In this document: piece after piece, positions 9,558-18,041 of the stretch | How positions within the stretch are numbered: position 1 is the first letter of the stretch | How the letters are laid out: each line of letters opens with the position of its first letter | Assembly (NCBI GenBank): GCA_949291945.1 | Contig: CASEXH010000001.1 | Coordinates: 62,001 to 126,000, forward strand | Direction of reading: 5' to 3' | DNA: 64,000 bases | From: an uncultured Bacillota bacterium | GTDB taxonomy: Bacteria > Bacillota > Clostridia > Lachnospirales > Lachnospiraceae | Program-made: the position numbers and the translations under genes | The notes under the pieces: generated by a model | The model's input: the letters and a program-made list of their open reading frames with translations, nothing else | What the model was told of the DNA's origin: nothing | The model's database searches: none

Positions 9558-10301
9558 TTATAATACCTTGGAAAGAAATTCCCGCAGTCTCTGATTTTTG
9601 GGACTGGCAAAAAATTCTTTTGGCGGAGCGTCCTCCTGGATATTCCCACCGTCAATGAAAAGCACTCTGCTGGCCACCTCTCTGGCGAATCCCATTTCAT
9701 GGGTTACTACCACCATGGTCATACCGGTCTTGGCCAGCTCTTTCATGATCTCCAGCACCTCTCCTACCATCTCCGGATCCAGTGCCGAGGTCGGTTCATC
9801 AAAAAGCATCACATCCGGGTTCATAGCCAAAGCCCGGGCAATAGCGATCCTCTGCTTCTGTCCTCCGGAAAGACTGCCGGGATAAGCCTCTGCCTTATCC
9901 GGAAGGCCAACTCTCGCAAGAAGCTCTTCTGCCTTTTCAGAAGCTTTCTCCGGTGTCATGAGCTTTAAAGTTACAGGGGCCAGCATAATATTTTCCTTCA
10001 CTGTCTTATGAGGAAACAGATTGAACTGCTGGAACACCATTCCAATCTTCTGCCGGTGGCGGTTAATATCCACCTTGGGATCTGTAATATCTACATTTTC
10101 AAATAAGATCCTTCCTCCCGTAGGAACCTCCAGAAGATTCAGGGAACGGAGAAAGGTGGATTTTCCGGAACCGGAAGGGCCGATGATAGCCACTACCTCG
10201 CCTTTATGTATTTCTGTAGTGATCCCGTCCAGAACCTTATTCTCCCCAAAATGTTTCTGGAGATTTTCTACCTTTATCAATACTTCGTCCTTAGTGGTCA
10301 C
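9558..10301 (-). CDS. Polar amino-acid ABC transporter ATP-binding protein (GlnQ-like)
   Basis: A 247-residue ABC ATPase: Walker [10 protein letters not shown] (near residue 39), Q-loop [15 protein letters not shown], signature LSGGQKQR, Walker [13 protein letters not shown], and the H-loop [12 protein letters not shown] typical of the PAAT amino-acid importers. The start is GTG at 10301 with AAAGGAGG about ten bases upstream, overlapping the end of the permease gene by 11 bases. It is the last gene of the operon binding protein - permease - ATPase. Confidence 0.95.
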   Translation of the reverse strand: MTTKDEVLIKVENLQKHFGENKVLDGITTEIHKGEVVAIIGPSGSGKSTFLRSLNLLEVPTGGRILFENVDITDPKVDINRHRQKIGMVFQQFNLFPHKTVKENIMLAPVTLKLMTPEKASEKAEELLARVGLPDKAEAYPGSLSGGQKQRIAIARALAMNPDVMLFDEPTSALDPEMVGEVLEIMKELAKTGMTMVVVTHEMGFAREVASRVLFIDGGNIQEDAPPKEFFASPKNQRLREFLSKVL

Positions 10302-10983
10302 TTCTGCGCAGCCTCCTTTCTACCTTGCCCATGAAATAGGTCAGCAGCATTACCAGGACCAGATAAAAGACTGCCGCTGAGATCAGAGGCACGAAAGCAC
10401 TGTAGGTACGGCTCTGTACCAGTGTGGCCGCCTTTGTGATATCTACTGTGCCGATATATCCGATAATGGCTGTTTCCTTTAAAAGTACGATCATCTCGTT
10501 GATCAGGGCCGGAAGTACATTTTTAAACGCCTGAGGCATAATGATCAGCTTCATAGTCTGACCGGAACTTAATCCCAGACTTCTTCCTGCCTCCATCTGG
10601 CCTTTGTCAATGGACATGATACCGGAACGGACGATCTCCGCCACATAAGCTCCGGAATTGATACCGAATGCAATTCCTCCGATGATGATATTATTCAAAG
10701 GTATGCTGGCAAAAACCACGGAATAAAAGATCAGAATCTGTATCATGGAAGGTGTTCCCCGGATAACCGTCAGGTATACCACACATACTGCGTTTAACAG
10801 CTTCAGCTTGCCGGTCTGTTCATGGGTGGATCGGATCAATGCCACCAGGAACCCCAGGATCACACCAATGCACAAAGCCAGAAGGGTTACCAGGATCGTA
10901 GTCTTCAGGCCATTAAGCCACCAGTCTGAGGCTCCGTTATCCACAAAATACCGCTGAAACTCATGTTGGAAATTTTCCCACAT
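10291..10983 (-). CDS. Polar amino-acid ABC transporter permease (HisM/GlnP-like)
   Basis: A 230-residue inner-membrane protein with about five hydrophobic helices. N-terminal [23 protein letters not shown] is the usual His/Glu/Gln/Arg-family start, and [18 protein letters not shown] and the [23 protein letters not shown] loop (the EAA motif that docks on the ATPase) follow. The ATG at 10983 has AAGGAGG upstream. It lies 29 bp downstream of the binding-protein gene and overlaps the ATPase gene. Confidence 0.95.
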   Translation of the reverse strand: MWENFQHEFQRYFVDNGASDWWLNGLKTTILVTLLALCIGVILGFLVALIRSTHEQTGKLKLLNAVCVVYLTVIRGTPSMIQILIFYSVVFASIPLNNIIIGGIAFGINSGAYVAEIVRSGIMSIDKGQMEAGRSLGLSSGQTMKLIIMPQAFKNVLPALINEMIVLLKETAIIGYIGTVDITKAATLVQSRTYSAFVPLISAAVFYLVLVMLLTYFMGKVERRLRRSDH

Positions 10984-11012
10984 AGCTCAATTCCTCCTTG
11001 CTTATCCCGGTA

Positions 11013-11813
11013 CTATTTTTTTACGATGACTACTTGAGTAGCTTCTGCATAAGTATCTGTAAAGTCCACACTTTCTTCTCTGTCAGGGGTCACTGTCATG
11101 CCTGCTGCACCAAAGTCTGCCTTTCCGGTGTCCACGGAGGTCAGGATCGCTTCAAAGGCCATATCCTCGATCTTCAGCTCATAGCCCAGCTTGTCACAGA
11201 TAGCCTGGGCGATATCTGCATCAATTCCCACGACCTCGTCTCCCTCTTTATACTCCCAGGGTTCAAATTCTGCATTGGTAGCCATGGTCAAGACTCCATT
11301 AGAGCGGTCCACATCTGCCGGAGACTCATAAGGGTGCTCTCCGATCTCATCGCCAATGTAATTATTCTGGATTTCCTCTAAGGTGCCTTCTTCTTTAAGT
11401 TCAGCAAGGGCGCTATTAAAGGCATCTCTCAGCGCTGTGTTGCCCTTCTTCATGCAGATGGCATATTCCTCTTTATCAAAAATGCCGTCAACAATCTTTA
11501 GATCATCATTGGCTTCCACAAATTTTTCTGCAGGCAGAGAGTCAATAACTACACAGTCTACTTTACCGTTTTTCAGAGCCACGATAGCATCCGCTCCCTT
11601 ATTAAAACGGTTTACCTGGGAATCATCCTTAACCGCATCTGTAGCCTGAGAGTCTCCTGTAGTACCGATCTGCACACCGATCTTCAGATCCGCCAGATCA
11701 TCTACTGACTGGATCTCCACTGGTTCAGAAGAAGCCTGGCTACCTCCTGAACAGCCAGCTGCTGTCAGTACTGCTGCAGATACTAAGAATACCGCTAAAA
11801 CTTTTTTCTTCAT
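11013..11813 (-). CDS. Circularly permuted amino-acid ABC substrate-binding lipoprotein (SBP family 3)
   Basis: A 266-residue lipoprotein: signal peptide with lipobox TAAGC (Cys21) and Ser-rich linker. The mature domain has the family-3 (GlnH/HisJ-like) sequence in swapped order. Residues about 36-155 (SVDDLADLKIGVQIGTTGDS ... ALAELKEEGTLEEIQNNYIG) are the part that normally forms the second half. A linker (about 156-172) follows, and then residues about 173-266 (GVLTMATNAEFEPWEYKEGD ... TPDREESVDFTDTYAEATQV) are what normally follows the signal peptide directly. The carboxylate-binding Arg (R245 in TPDR) and the ligand Asp (D91 in VIDS) are both kept, so a working site is plausible. It is the first gene of an operon with a normal permease and ATPase. 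The ATG at 11813 has GGAGAG upstream. The ligand is probably a polar amino acid; which one cannot be read. Confidence 0.93.
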   Translation of the reverse strand: MKKKVLAVFLVSAAVLTAAGCSGGSQASSEPVEIQSVDDLADLKIGVQIGTTGDSQATDAVKDDSQVNRFNKGADAIVALKNGKVDCVVIDSLPAEKFVEANDDLKIVDGIFDKEEYAICMKKGNTALRDAFNSALAELKEEGTLEEIQNNYIGDEIGEHPYESPADVDRSNGVLTMATNAEFEPWEYKEGDEVVGIDADIAQAICDKLGYELKIEDMAFEAILTSVDTGKADFGAAGMTVTPDREESVDFTDTYAEATQVVIVKK

Positions 11814-11860
11814 CTTTTTACTCTCCTTTTTTATATTTATGCATTACAGTTTTTAATTTT

Positions 11861-11880
11861 TCTGTTTAATTTTAAACAGA
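11861..11880. promoter_or_regulatory. Perfect palindrome downstream of the ABC operon promoter (operator candidate)
   Basis: TCTGTTTAA-TT-TTAAACAGA, 9-bp perfect arms, lies about 20-40 bases downstream of the predicted transcription start and is flanked by ATGCAT on both sides. Its position fits a repressor roadblock. The regulator is unknown. Confidence 0.5.
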
Positions 11881-11906
11881 AATGCATATTTATTCAATTT
11901 CAATGG

Positions 11907-11935
11907 ATTATACCAGCTTTCCCCAAAAATATCAA
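11907..11935 (-). promoter_or_regulatory. Promoter of the amino-acid ABC operon
   Basis: Minus strand TTGATA (11935-11930), 17-base spacer, TATAAT (11912-11907) preceded by TGG (extended -10). It overlaps the stop codon of the L,D-transpeptidase gene, so the two genes are separate units. Confidence 0.8.
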
Positions 11936-13410
11936 TACACAACTACCGGCGTATTGACTTCAATATTTTCATAAATTGTCCTGGCATTATCCAGAGGAGT
12001 ATTGATACAGCCGTGGGATCCGTTATACAGATAAATATTTCCGCCGAAGCTGCTCCTGCTGGTAAGATCATGGATCCCCACACCGCCGTTAAAAGGCATC
12101 CAGTAATTTACCGGCGTTTCATATTCAATGGAACCATCCGGATTTCTCCCCACAAGGGTTGAGGGACTGGCCTTATCTTTTAAGCGCCACACGCCTCCGG
12201 AAGGCGTTCCGTTTCCTTTATTCGGATTTCCTGTTACCACAGGAGTATCTACCAGCAGAGTGCCGTTTTTATAAAACCACATCCTCTGTTCACTGATAGA
12301 GATTTCCACATATGTTCCGTCAATATCATTGCCTCCGTGTTTTTCTCCGGAGTAAAGCCAGGTAGGTTCTACTGCCCCGCTCTGTCCGGCGTTAAGCATA
12401 TTCACCAGAGACTCTGTGGTCTTATCCTGCCACAATCTCCAGCCGTAATCTCCCTGGGTAAGATGTACGGTAGCTCCGTTTGAAGTAACAAAATCCCTGG
12501 GCCGGCCTATAGTATTGTACTTTTCAGACCAGGCGATCACAGTCTGCTTTACAGTCTCTGTGTCAAAATAATAATTTCCGTCATCTCCCTTTTTCAGCCA
12601 GGATTTCAACTGATCCCTGGTTACCGTTTCGGTACCCGTTCCAAAATTAAGACTGGCCTGGAGACTTGTAAATTTATTGAGCTGTTCCGCCTCTTTTTTC
12701 AGATTTTCATCATCCTGACGGACTGCCGGTTTCACATAGCAGTCTGCCTCCTCCAGAGAAATCTCTGTCTGACGCTGATCTACTGCAGCCTTAACCGCAG
12801 CCAGAGTCTTCTCTTTATCCAGAGTAGTTCCCTCTACCTCCGGTACGATCTCATAGGAAGTTCCATTATCCTCCACCCTTGCGTCCTGCACAGGCGTCAT
12901 ATTGGCATCCTGCATGCAGGCCAGGGCTGCTACCGCCTGGTTCAGGCTTTCCTCATTGTAAGAACTGTCTGCATTTACCGTATAATTTTTATCTCCGAAG
13001 ATCTGTATGGGCCAGCGCCAGGAATTCTGCTGATTTTTCACCTCCTGGGCTCCATTATCGTCCTGATACGAAAGCTGTATAGTATTACCCTCTATGCTTT
13101 CTGTCTGGTCTCCTCTTTCCCGGATCGTCAGAGAATAGGTCTCTGCACTATTTTTCAACAGCTCTCTTACATAGGCAGTATCCCTGCCGCTGCAGTCCAC
13201 ACCGTTAATTGTAGTTCCGGGATAAAATTTATCCTGAAAATAAAATCCCATCCCCACATAACCGGCAAGGATCACAGCCGCTCCTGTTCCAAGGACTGCT
13301 CCTAAAACCTTTTTCGATTTCTTATTCTTCTTTTTCTTACGGTTTTCCTTTTTCAATTTTTCATCTGCTTTTTTCAGTGCCTTTAATTTCTCTTTTTTGT
13401 GATCTTTCAT
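11932..13410 (-). CDS. L,D-transpeptidase with peptidoglycan-binding repeat (YkuD family)
   Basis: A 492-residue membrane-anchored cell-wall enzyme. Parts: a Lys-rich cytosolic N-terminus, one transmembrane segment (about 35-55, VLGAVLGTGAAVILAGYVGM), a long extracellular region with PG_binding_4-type sequence (TTINGVDCSGRDTAYVRELL), and a C-terminal YkuD domain (about 365-492) with the catalytic SHGCIN motif and upstream GVGIHD. It would form or exchange 3-3 peptide crosslinks using the active cysteine. I chose the ATG at 13410 because AAGGAAG lies 12 bases upstream; a GTG at 13446 in frame has no ribosome site. It is divergent from the radical SAM gene. No clear promoter was found. Confidence 0.93.
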   Translation of the reverse strand: MKDHKKEKLKALKKADEKLKKENRKKKKNKKSKKVLGAVLGTGAAVILAGYVGMGFYFQDKFYPGTTINGVDCSGRDTAYVRELLKNSAETYSLTIRERGDQTESIEGNTIQLSYQDDNGAQEVKNQQNSWRWPIQIFGDKNYTVNADSSYNEESLNQAVAALACMQDANMTPVQDARVEDNGTSYEIVPEVEGTTLDKEKTLAAVKAAVDQRQTEISLEEADCYVKPAVRQDDENLKKEAEQLNKFTSLQASLNFGTGTETVTRDQLKSWLKKGDDGNYYFDTETVKQTVIAWSEKYNTIGRPRDFVTSNGATVHLTQGDYGWRLWQDKTTESLVNMLNAGQSGAVEPTWLYSGEKHGGNDIDGTYVEISISEQRMWFYKNGTLLVDTPVVTGNPNKGNGTPSGGVWRLKDKASPSTLVGRNPDGSIEYETPVNYWMPFNGGVGIHDLTSRSSFGGNIYLYNGSHGCINTPLDNARTIYENIEVNTPVVVY

Positions 13411-13498
13411 ATCTATAACAAACTTCCTTACTATTTGTATTATCACAGGTCATTCTACTCCAAAACCCTTAAAATTAAAAGGCTTTTCTTCCTTTCTG

Positions 13499-13527
13499 TT
13501 GAATTTCACCAATCTTTCTACTATTAT
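13499..13527 (+). promoter_or_regulatory. Promoter of the radical SAM gene
   Basis: TTGAAT (13499-13504), 17-base spacer, TATTAT (13522-13527), about 38 bases before the chosen start codon. Confidence 0.6.
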
Positions 13528-13564
13528 TAGGGAAGATATGAACATTTTTAAGGGAGTAAATAAT

Positions 13565-14476
13565 ATGATACCGGAAAATTCTTTACTTGATATGACCCAT
13601 TGCCGGCTCTGTCCCAGGAACTGCGGGGCAAACCGGAAAGAAAGGGCCGGATTCTGCGGAGAAAAAGCCGCCATCCGGTGTGCTCGTGCTGCTCTTCACT
13701 ACTGGGAAGAGCCCTGTATCAGCGGCACCAGAGGAAGCGGCACTGTGTTCTTCTCCGGCTGCTGTCTGAAATGCTGTTTCTGCCAGAATTATCAGATCAG
13801 TCAGGAAGGATTAGGAAAAGAACTCTCCCCGGAAAGACTGGCCCAGATTTTCTTGAATCTTCAGGAACAGGGAGCCCACAACATTAATCTGGTAACCGGG
13901 ACCCACTTTCTTCCCGGGATCCTTGCCGCCCTGGATCTTGCCAGGCCAAAACTTTCTATTCCTGTAGTCTATAACTGTGGCGGCTATGAAAAACCGGAAG
14001 TGATCCAACTTTTAGATGGCTATGTAGACATCTATCTTCCTGATCTAAAATACTTTGATTCGAAACTCTCTTCTGAATATTCCGGAGCCGGAGATTATTT
14101 CTCTGTAGCTTCCCGGGCGGTCTCTGCCATGATTGCCCAGACCGGAAGCCCTGTTTTTAACGAAGAGGGAATCATGATAAGAGGAGTGCTCATACGGCAT
14201 ATGGTTCTCCCGGGATCCAGGAAAGATTCTGTCTCTATCCTCAGGTGGCTAGAGGAAAATCTTCCCAAAGACGGTTTTCTCCTCAGCCTGCTCAGCCAGT
14301 ATACACCTTTTTACAAAAGCAGCGAGCATCCCCGGATCAACCGGCGCCTCACCACCTATGAATATGAGAAAGTACTGGAAGAAGCTGTCTCCCTGGGACT
14401 TACCCGGGGATTTATGCAGGAAAAAAGCAGTGCCAAAGAAGAATATACCCCGCCTTTTGACCTGGAAGGCCTGTAA
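13565..14476 (+). CDS. Radical SAM protein, PflX/COG1313-like
   Basis: A 303-residue protein. An N-terminal cysteine cluster (CRLCPRNCGANRKERAGFC) precedes the radical SAM core with CCLKCCFCQNYQ, where CxxxCxxC binds the 4Fe-4S cluster and the downstream QNYQIS matches pyruvate-formate-lyase-activase-like proteins. NLVTGTHFLPGILAAL and YNCGGYEK are further family sequence. These proteins are often named after the PFL activating enzyme, but their substrate is not established and no glycyl-radical enzyme gene is nearby. I chose the ATG at 13565 because AAGGGAG is eight bases upstream; earlier in-frame starts lack this. It is alone on the plus strand and converges on tpiA across a shared terminator. 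Confidence 0.88.
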   Translation: MIPENSLLDMTHCRLCPRNCGANRKERAGFCGEKAAIRCARAALHYWEEPCISGTRGSGTVFFSGCCLKCCFCQNYQISQEGLGKELSPERLAQIFLNLQEQGAHNINLVTGTHFLPGILAALDLARPKLSIPVVYNCGGYEKPEVIQLLDGYVDIYLPDLKYFDSKLSSEYSGAGDYFSVASRAVSAMIAQTGSPVFNEEGIMIRGVLIRHMVLPGSRKDSVSILRWLEENLPKDGFLLSLLSQYTPFYKSSEHPRINRRLTTYEYEKVLEEAVSLGLTRGFMQEKSSAKEEYTPPFDLEGL

Positions 14477-14549
14477 AAAAGAACAGCCCCCAAAACATTT
14501 GGGAACTTCTTGCTGAAATTCCCTCATGACTTTGGAGGCCGTCCTTTTT
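14475..14549. terminator. Bidirectional terminator between the radical SAM gene and tpiA
   Basis: AAAAAAGAACAGCCCCCAAA pairs imperfectly with CTTTGGAGGCCGTCCTTTTT. Inside is a second stem, GGGAACTTC/GAAATTCCC. There is an A-run on one side and a T-run on the other, so it can work for both convergent genes. Confidence 0.7.
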
Positions 14550-14558
14550 CAATCACTT

Positions 14559-15311
14559 TTATTTATTGTAGTTTACAATGGAACCGAAGTCTGGTTTCAG
14601 AGCAGCTCCACCTACCAGTCCGCCGTCAATATCCGGCTGAACAAATAAATCAGGAGCTGTCTTAGCATTTACAGATCCGCCGTACTGGATACGGATAGCA
14701 TCGGCTGTAGCCTGATCGTATACTTCTGCGATACACTCACGGATCGCTTTGCATACTTCCTGCGCCTGCTCAGTGGTAGCTGTCTTACCTGTGCCGATAG
14801 CCCAGATAGGCTCGTAAGCAATCACAGCTTCCTTTGCCTGATCTGCTGTGATTCCCTGGAATCCAACCTTTACCTGCTGACGGATAAAGTCCATGGTCAC
14901 GCCCTGCTCTCTCTGCTCCAGTGTCTCACCGCAGCACATGATAGGTGTTAATCCATGCTCAAATGCCTTCAGCATTTTCTTATTGATATCTTCGTTCGTC
15001 TCTCCGAAATACTCTCTTCTCTCGGAATGACCCAGAATCACATATTTTACGCCTGCGTCTACCAGCATGTTTGGAGAAATCTCTCCTGTGTAAGCACCTT
15101 TTTCTTCGAAATACATATTCTCAGCGCCTACCTGGATATTGGTTCCTTTTACAGCTTCCACTACAGGAACGATATCAATAGCCGGTACACAGAAAACAAC
15201 GTCTACATCATCATTTGCAACCAATGGTTTTAAAGTATTTACTAATTCCACTGCCTCGCTGGGAGTCATATTCATCTTCCAGTTTCCGGCAATAATTTTT
15301 TTCCTTGCCAT
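14559..15311 (-). CDS. tpiA: Triose-phosphate isomerase
   Basis: A 250-residue TIM barrel interconverting dihydroxyacetone phosphate and glyceraldehyde 3-phosphate. Seen: IAGNWKMN with the active Lys, [14 protein letters not shown] with the electrophilic His, [14 protein letters not shown] with the catalytic Glu and flexible loop 6, YGGSVN, and [10 protein letters not shown] for the phosphate. The ATG at 15311 has AGAAGG eight bases upstream. It lies 19 bp after pgk, so it is in the same transcript as pgk, and perhaps gap. Confidence 0.98.
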   Translation of the reverse strand: MARKKIIAGNWKMNMTPSEAVELVNTLKPLVANDDVDVVFCVPAIDIVPVVEAVKGTNIQVGAENMYFEEKGAYTGEISPNMLVDAGVKYVILGHSERREYFGETNEDINKKMLKAFEHGLTPIMCCGETLEQREQGVTMDFIRQQVKVGFQGITADQAKEAVIAYEPIWAIGTGKTATTEQAQEVCKAIRECIAEVYDQATADAIRIQYGGSVNAKTAPDLFVQPDIDGGLVGGAALKPDFGSIVNYNK

Positions 15312-15329
15312 GGGAATTACCTTCTTTCC

Positions 15330-16523
15330 TTATTTATCGTTTGCAGCTGCTACGCCGGGGAGTTCTTTGCCTTCCAGGAATTCCAGGGAAGCTCCGCCGC
15401 CGGTGGAGATATGAGTCATCTTATCGCCATAGCCTAAGATGTTTACAGCTGCTGCAGAGTCACCGCCGCCGATGATAGTAGTCGCATCTGATTCAGCCAG
15501 AGCTTTTGCAACAGCTTCTGTGCCATGTGCAAAATTCGGCATTTCAAAGCAACCCATCGGTCCGTTCCATACAACAGTCTTGGCATCTTTTACAGCGTCA
15601 CAGAACAGTTTTTCTGTCTCCGGTCCGATATCCATGCCTTCCCATCCGTCCGGGATCTGGCCGGTAGGTACGGTCTGGATATTACAGTCATTGGAGAATG
15701 CATCGCCGATCCTATTGTCAACAGGAAGAAGAAGTTTCACACCTTTGTCCGCTGCTTTTTTCTTCATATCAAGAGCATACTGGAGATAATCATCTTCGCA
15801 AAGAGAAGTTCCGATTTTTCCACCTTCTGCTTTGGAAAATGTGTAAGCCATTCCGCCTCCAATGATCAATGTGTCTACTTTATCCAGCAGGTTGTTGATA
15901 ACAGAAATCTTGCTGGAAACTTTCGCTCCGCCAAGGATAGCTACGAAAGGTCTCTTTGGATTGTTGACAGCATTTCCAAGGAAATCGATCTCTTTCTGCA
16001 TCAGATAGCCTACGACTGCGGTATCTACGTATTTCGTAACACCTACGTTAGAGCAGTGTGCTCTGTGGGCAGTACCAAAAGCGTCGTTTACAAATACGTC
16101 GCACAGGGAAGCCAGTTCTTTGGAAAATTCATCTCCGTTTTTGGTCTCCTCTGCACGGTAACGGGTGTTCTCCAGTAAGATCACATCTCCGTCTTTCATA
16201 TCCTCAACAGCAGCTTTTGCGTTTGGTCCCACAACTTCAGGATCTGCAGCGAATTTTACTTCCTGTCCCAGAAGCTCTGTAAGACGTTTTGCAACAGGTG
16301 CCAGAGATAATTCCGGTTTTGGCTCTCCCTTTGGTTTTCCCAGGTGTGAGCAGAGGATTACCTTTCCTCCGTCAGCGATCAGTTTTTTGATAGTTGGAAG
16401 TGCTGCTACCAGACGGTTCTCATCTGTGATTTTTCCGTCCTGAAGGGGCACGTTAAAATCGCAGCGCACCAGTACTCTTTTTCCCTTTACGTTGATATCA
16501 TCAACTGATTTTTTATTAAGCAT
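15330..16523 (-). CDS. pgk: Phosphoglycerate kinase
   Basis: A 397-residue two-lobed kinase making ATP from 1,3-bisphosphoglycerate. Motifs: [60 protein letters not shown], the nucleotide-binding [11 protein letters not shown] and [11 protein letters not shown], and the C-terminal [15 protein letters not shown] hinge. The ATG at 16523 follows AGGAGG by eight bases. gap lies upstream but is separated by a terminator and a 144-bp palindromic element. Confidence 0.98.
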   Translation of the reverse strand: MLNKKSVDDINVKGKRVLVRCDFNVPLQDGKITDENRLVAALPTIKKLIADGGKVILCSHLGKPKGEPKPELSLAPVAKRLTELLGQEVKFAADPEVVGPNAKAAVEDMKDGDVILLENTRYRAEETKNGDEFSKELASLCDVFVNDAFGTAHRAHCSNVGVTKYVDTAVVGYLMQKEIDFLGNAVNNPKRPFVAILGGAKVSSKISVINNLLDKVDTLIIGGGMAYTFSKAEGGKIGTSLCEDDYLQYALDMKKKAADKGVKLLLPVDNRIGDAFSNDCNIQTVPTGQIPDGWEGMDIGPETEKLFCDAVKDAKTVVWNGPMGCFEMPNFAHGTEAVAKALAESDATTIIGGGDSAAAVNILGYGDKMTHISTGGGASLEFLEGKELPGVAAANDK

Positions 16524-16552
16524 TGGAAATGCCTCCTTTTTCTGATTTCTAG

Positions 16553-16696
16553 CGCTGTCGCAATAATCAAAATCGAGAATATTTATGCATTTTATTGCTC
16601 AGTCTGCGCCGCTTTGAGCCTATTGTCTCAAAGCTATGCTCGACAAATTCGCATAAAATGTATAAATATTCCTGAAATATGACTAATCCGGCAGCG
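16553..16696. repeat. Intergenic palindromic element C (long member of the dispersed family)
   Basis: About 144 bp between gap and pgk. The left end CGCTGTCGCAATAATCAAAA mirrors the right end ...GACTAATCCGGCAGCG. The inner arm GAATATTTATGCATTTTAT mirrors ATAAAATGTATAAATATTC. The centre carries CAGTCTG and a small stem CTTTGAG/CTCAAAG. The arms and the CAGTCTG centre match element D at 18902-19010 closely, and the minus-strand right arm matches elements A and E. Confidence 0.85.
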
Positions 16697-16715
16697 TCTT
16701 TCCTTCATACAGCCG

Positions 16716-16751
16716 AAAAGGGCCCGGTCCATACCATAATAGACCGGACCC
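16716..16751 (-). terminator. Intrinsic terminator of gap
   Basis: On the minus strand GGGTCCGGTC pairs with GACCGGGCCC across a 12-base loop and is followed by TTTTC, about 28 bp after the gap stop. It would reduce read-through into pgk. Confidence 0.8.
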
Positions 16752-16778
16752 TCAATGAGCCTTTATAATACTTTCAGA

Positions 16779-17798
16779 TTATTTGTTTAATAATTTACCG
16801 AAGTATTTGATTGTTCTAACCATCTGGCTTGTGTAGGAGTTCTCATTGTCATACCATGATACAACCTGAACTTCTGTTGTTCCGTTGTCCAGAGGCAGAA
16901 CCATTGTCTGTGTAGCATCGAACAGAGAACCGTATGTCATACCAACGATATCGCTGGATACGATTTCATCTTCGTTGTATCCGAAGGACTCTGTAGCTGC
17001 AGCTTTCATAGCGTCGTTGATCTGCTCTTTTGTAACATTTCCTTTAACAACTGCTGTTAAGATTGTTGTGGATCCTGTAGGAGTAGGAACACGCTGTGCA
17101 GCACCGATCAGTTTTCCGTTTAATTCAGGAATAACTAATCCGATAGCTTTTGCAGCACCTGTGCTGTTAGGAACGATGTTAACAGCTGCTGCACGGGATC
17201 TTCTCAGATCACCTTTTCTCTGCGGTCCGTCCAGAGTCATCTGGTCGCCTGTGTAAGCGTGGATTGTACACATAATACCGGACTGGATCTCAGCTAAGTC
17301 ATTTAATGCTTTAGCCATAGGTGCCAGGCAGTTTGTTGTACAGGAAGCTGCGGAGATGATGTTGTCATTTTCTGTTAATGTTTCATGGTTTACATTGTAA
17401 ACGATAGTTGGCAGGTCATTTCCAGCAGGAGCGGAAATAACAACTTTCTTAGCGCCGGCATCGATATGAGCCTGTGCTTTTGCTTTGGATGTATAGAAGC
17501 CTGTACACTCCAGAACAACGTCTACGCCGATCTCTCCCCAAGGAAGCTCTGCTGCGTTAGCCATTGCATAAATTTTGATTTCTTTTCCGTCAACAGTGAT
17601 AGAATCTTCTCCAGCTGTAACTTTGTCAGCTAAAGCGTATCTTCCCTGTGTAGAGTCATATTTCAGTAAGTGAGCTAACATCTTTGGAGATGTTAAATCG
17701 TTGATTGCAACGATTTCAAATCCTTCTGCTCCAAACATCTGTCTGAATGCAAGACGTCCGATACGTCCAAAACCATTGATTGCTACTTTTACTGCCAT
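16779..17798 (-). CDS. gap: Glyceraldehyde-3-phosphate dehydrogenase
   Basis: A 339-residue NAD-dependent glycolytic dehydrogenase. Seen: [18 protein letters not shown] (Rossmann fold), the catalytic Cys in [45 protein letters not shown], and [13 protein letters not shown] at the C-terminus. I chose the ATG at 17798 (MAVKVAING) because AGGAGG lies ten bases upstream; the in-frame ATG at 17807 is only one or two bases from AGGAGG. It heads the gap-pgk-tpiA cluster, with a promoter at 17889-17917. No CggR-like regulator gene precedes it; the upstream gene is divergent. Confidence 0.98.
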   Translation of the reverse strand: MAVKVAINGFGRIGRLAFRQMFGAEGFEIVAINDLTSPKMLAHLLKYDSTQGRYALADKVTAGEDSITVDGKEIKIYAMANAAELPWGEIGVDVVLECTGFYTSKAKAQAHIDAGAKKVVISAPAGNDLPTIVYNVNHETLTENDNIISAASCTTNCLAPMAKALNDLAEIQSGIMCTIHAYTGDQMTLDGPQRKGDLRRSRAAAVNIVPNSTGAAKAIGLVIPELNGKLIGAAQRVPTPTGSTTILTAVVKGNVTKEQINDAMKAAATESFGYNEDEIVSSDIVGMTYGSLFDATQTMVLPLDNGTTEVQVVSWYDNENSYTSQMVRTIKYFGKLLNK

Positions 17799-17888
17799 GA
17801 TTTTCATTCCTCCTAAAAGTGATTGATTTTCTGTGAGTTCTTTAACTGTTGTAAATCACATTGTTAAAGAAACATCAACCTTGTCCAT

Positions 17889-17917
17889 ATTGTACTCGTT
17901 TTCGTCCAAAAATTCAA
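17889..17917 (-). promoter_or_regulatory. Promoter of gap
   Basis: Minus strand TTGAAT (17917-17912), 17-base spacer, TACAAT (17894-17889). Upstream of the -35 are CACAT-TTC-ATGTG (17927-17939) and, a little further, two GTTAAAA direct repeats spaced 11 bp (minus strand, about 17942-17959). Either could bind a regulator. Confidence 0.65.
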
Positions 17918-17969
17918 GCCCATTTTCACATTTCATGTGCATTTTAACGCTGTTTTAACACCCTGCCTC

Positions 17970-17999
17970 TTGCTATGCGTATAAAATTTCCCTTATAAT
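17970..17999 (+). promoter_or_regulatory. Promoter of the hisJ-like gene
   Basis: TTGCTA (17970-17975), 18-base spacer, TATAAT (17994-17999), about 42 bases before the start codon. It diverges from the gap promoter. Confidence 0.65.
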
Positions 18000-18041
18000 A
18001 CTTACGTTAACTAAAATATCTACTGTAAAGGAGTTGCTTCT

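Noticed and set aside
13411..13446. Upstream GTG start for the L,D-transpeptidase
   Set aside because: It lacks a ribosome site and adds 12 residues that carry the real AAGGAAG site of the ATG at 13410.
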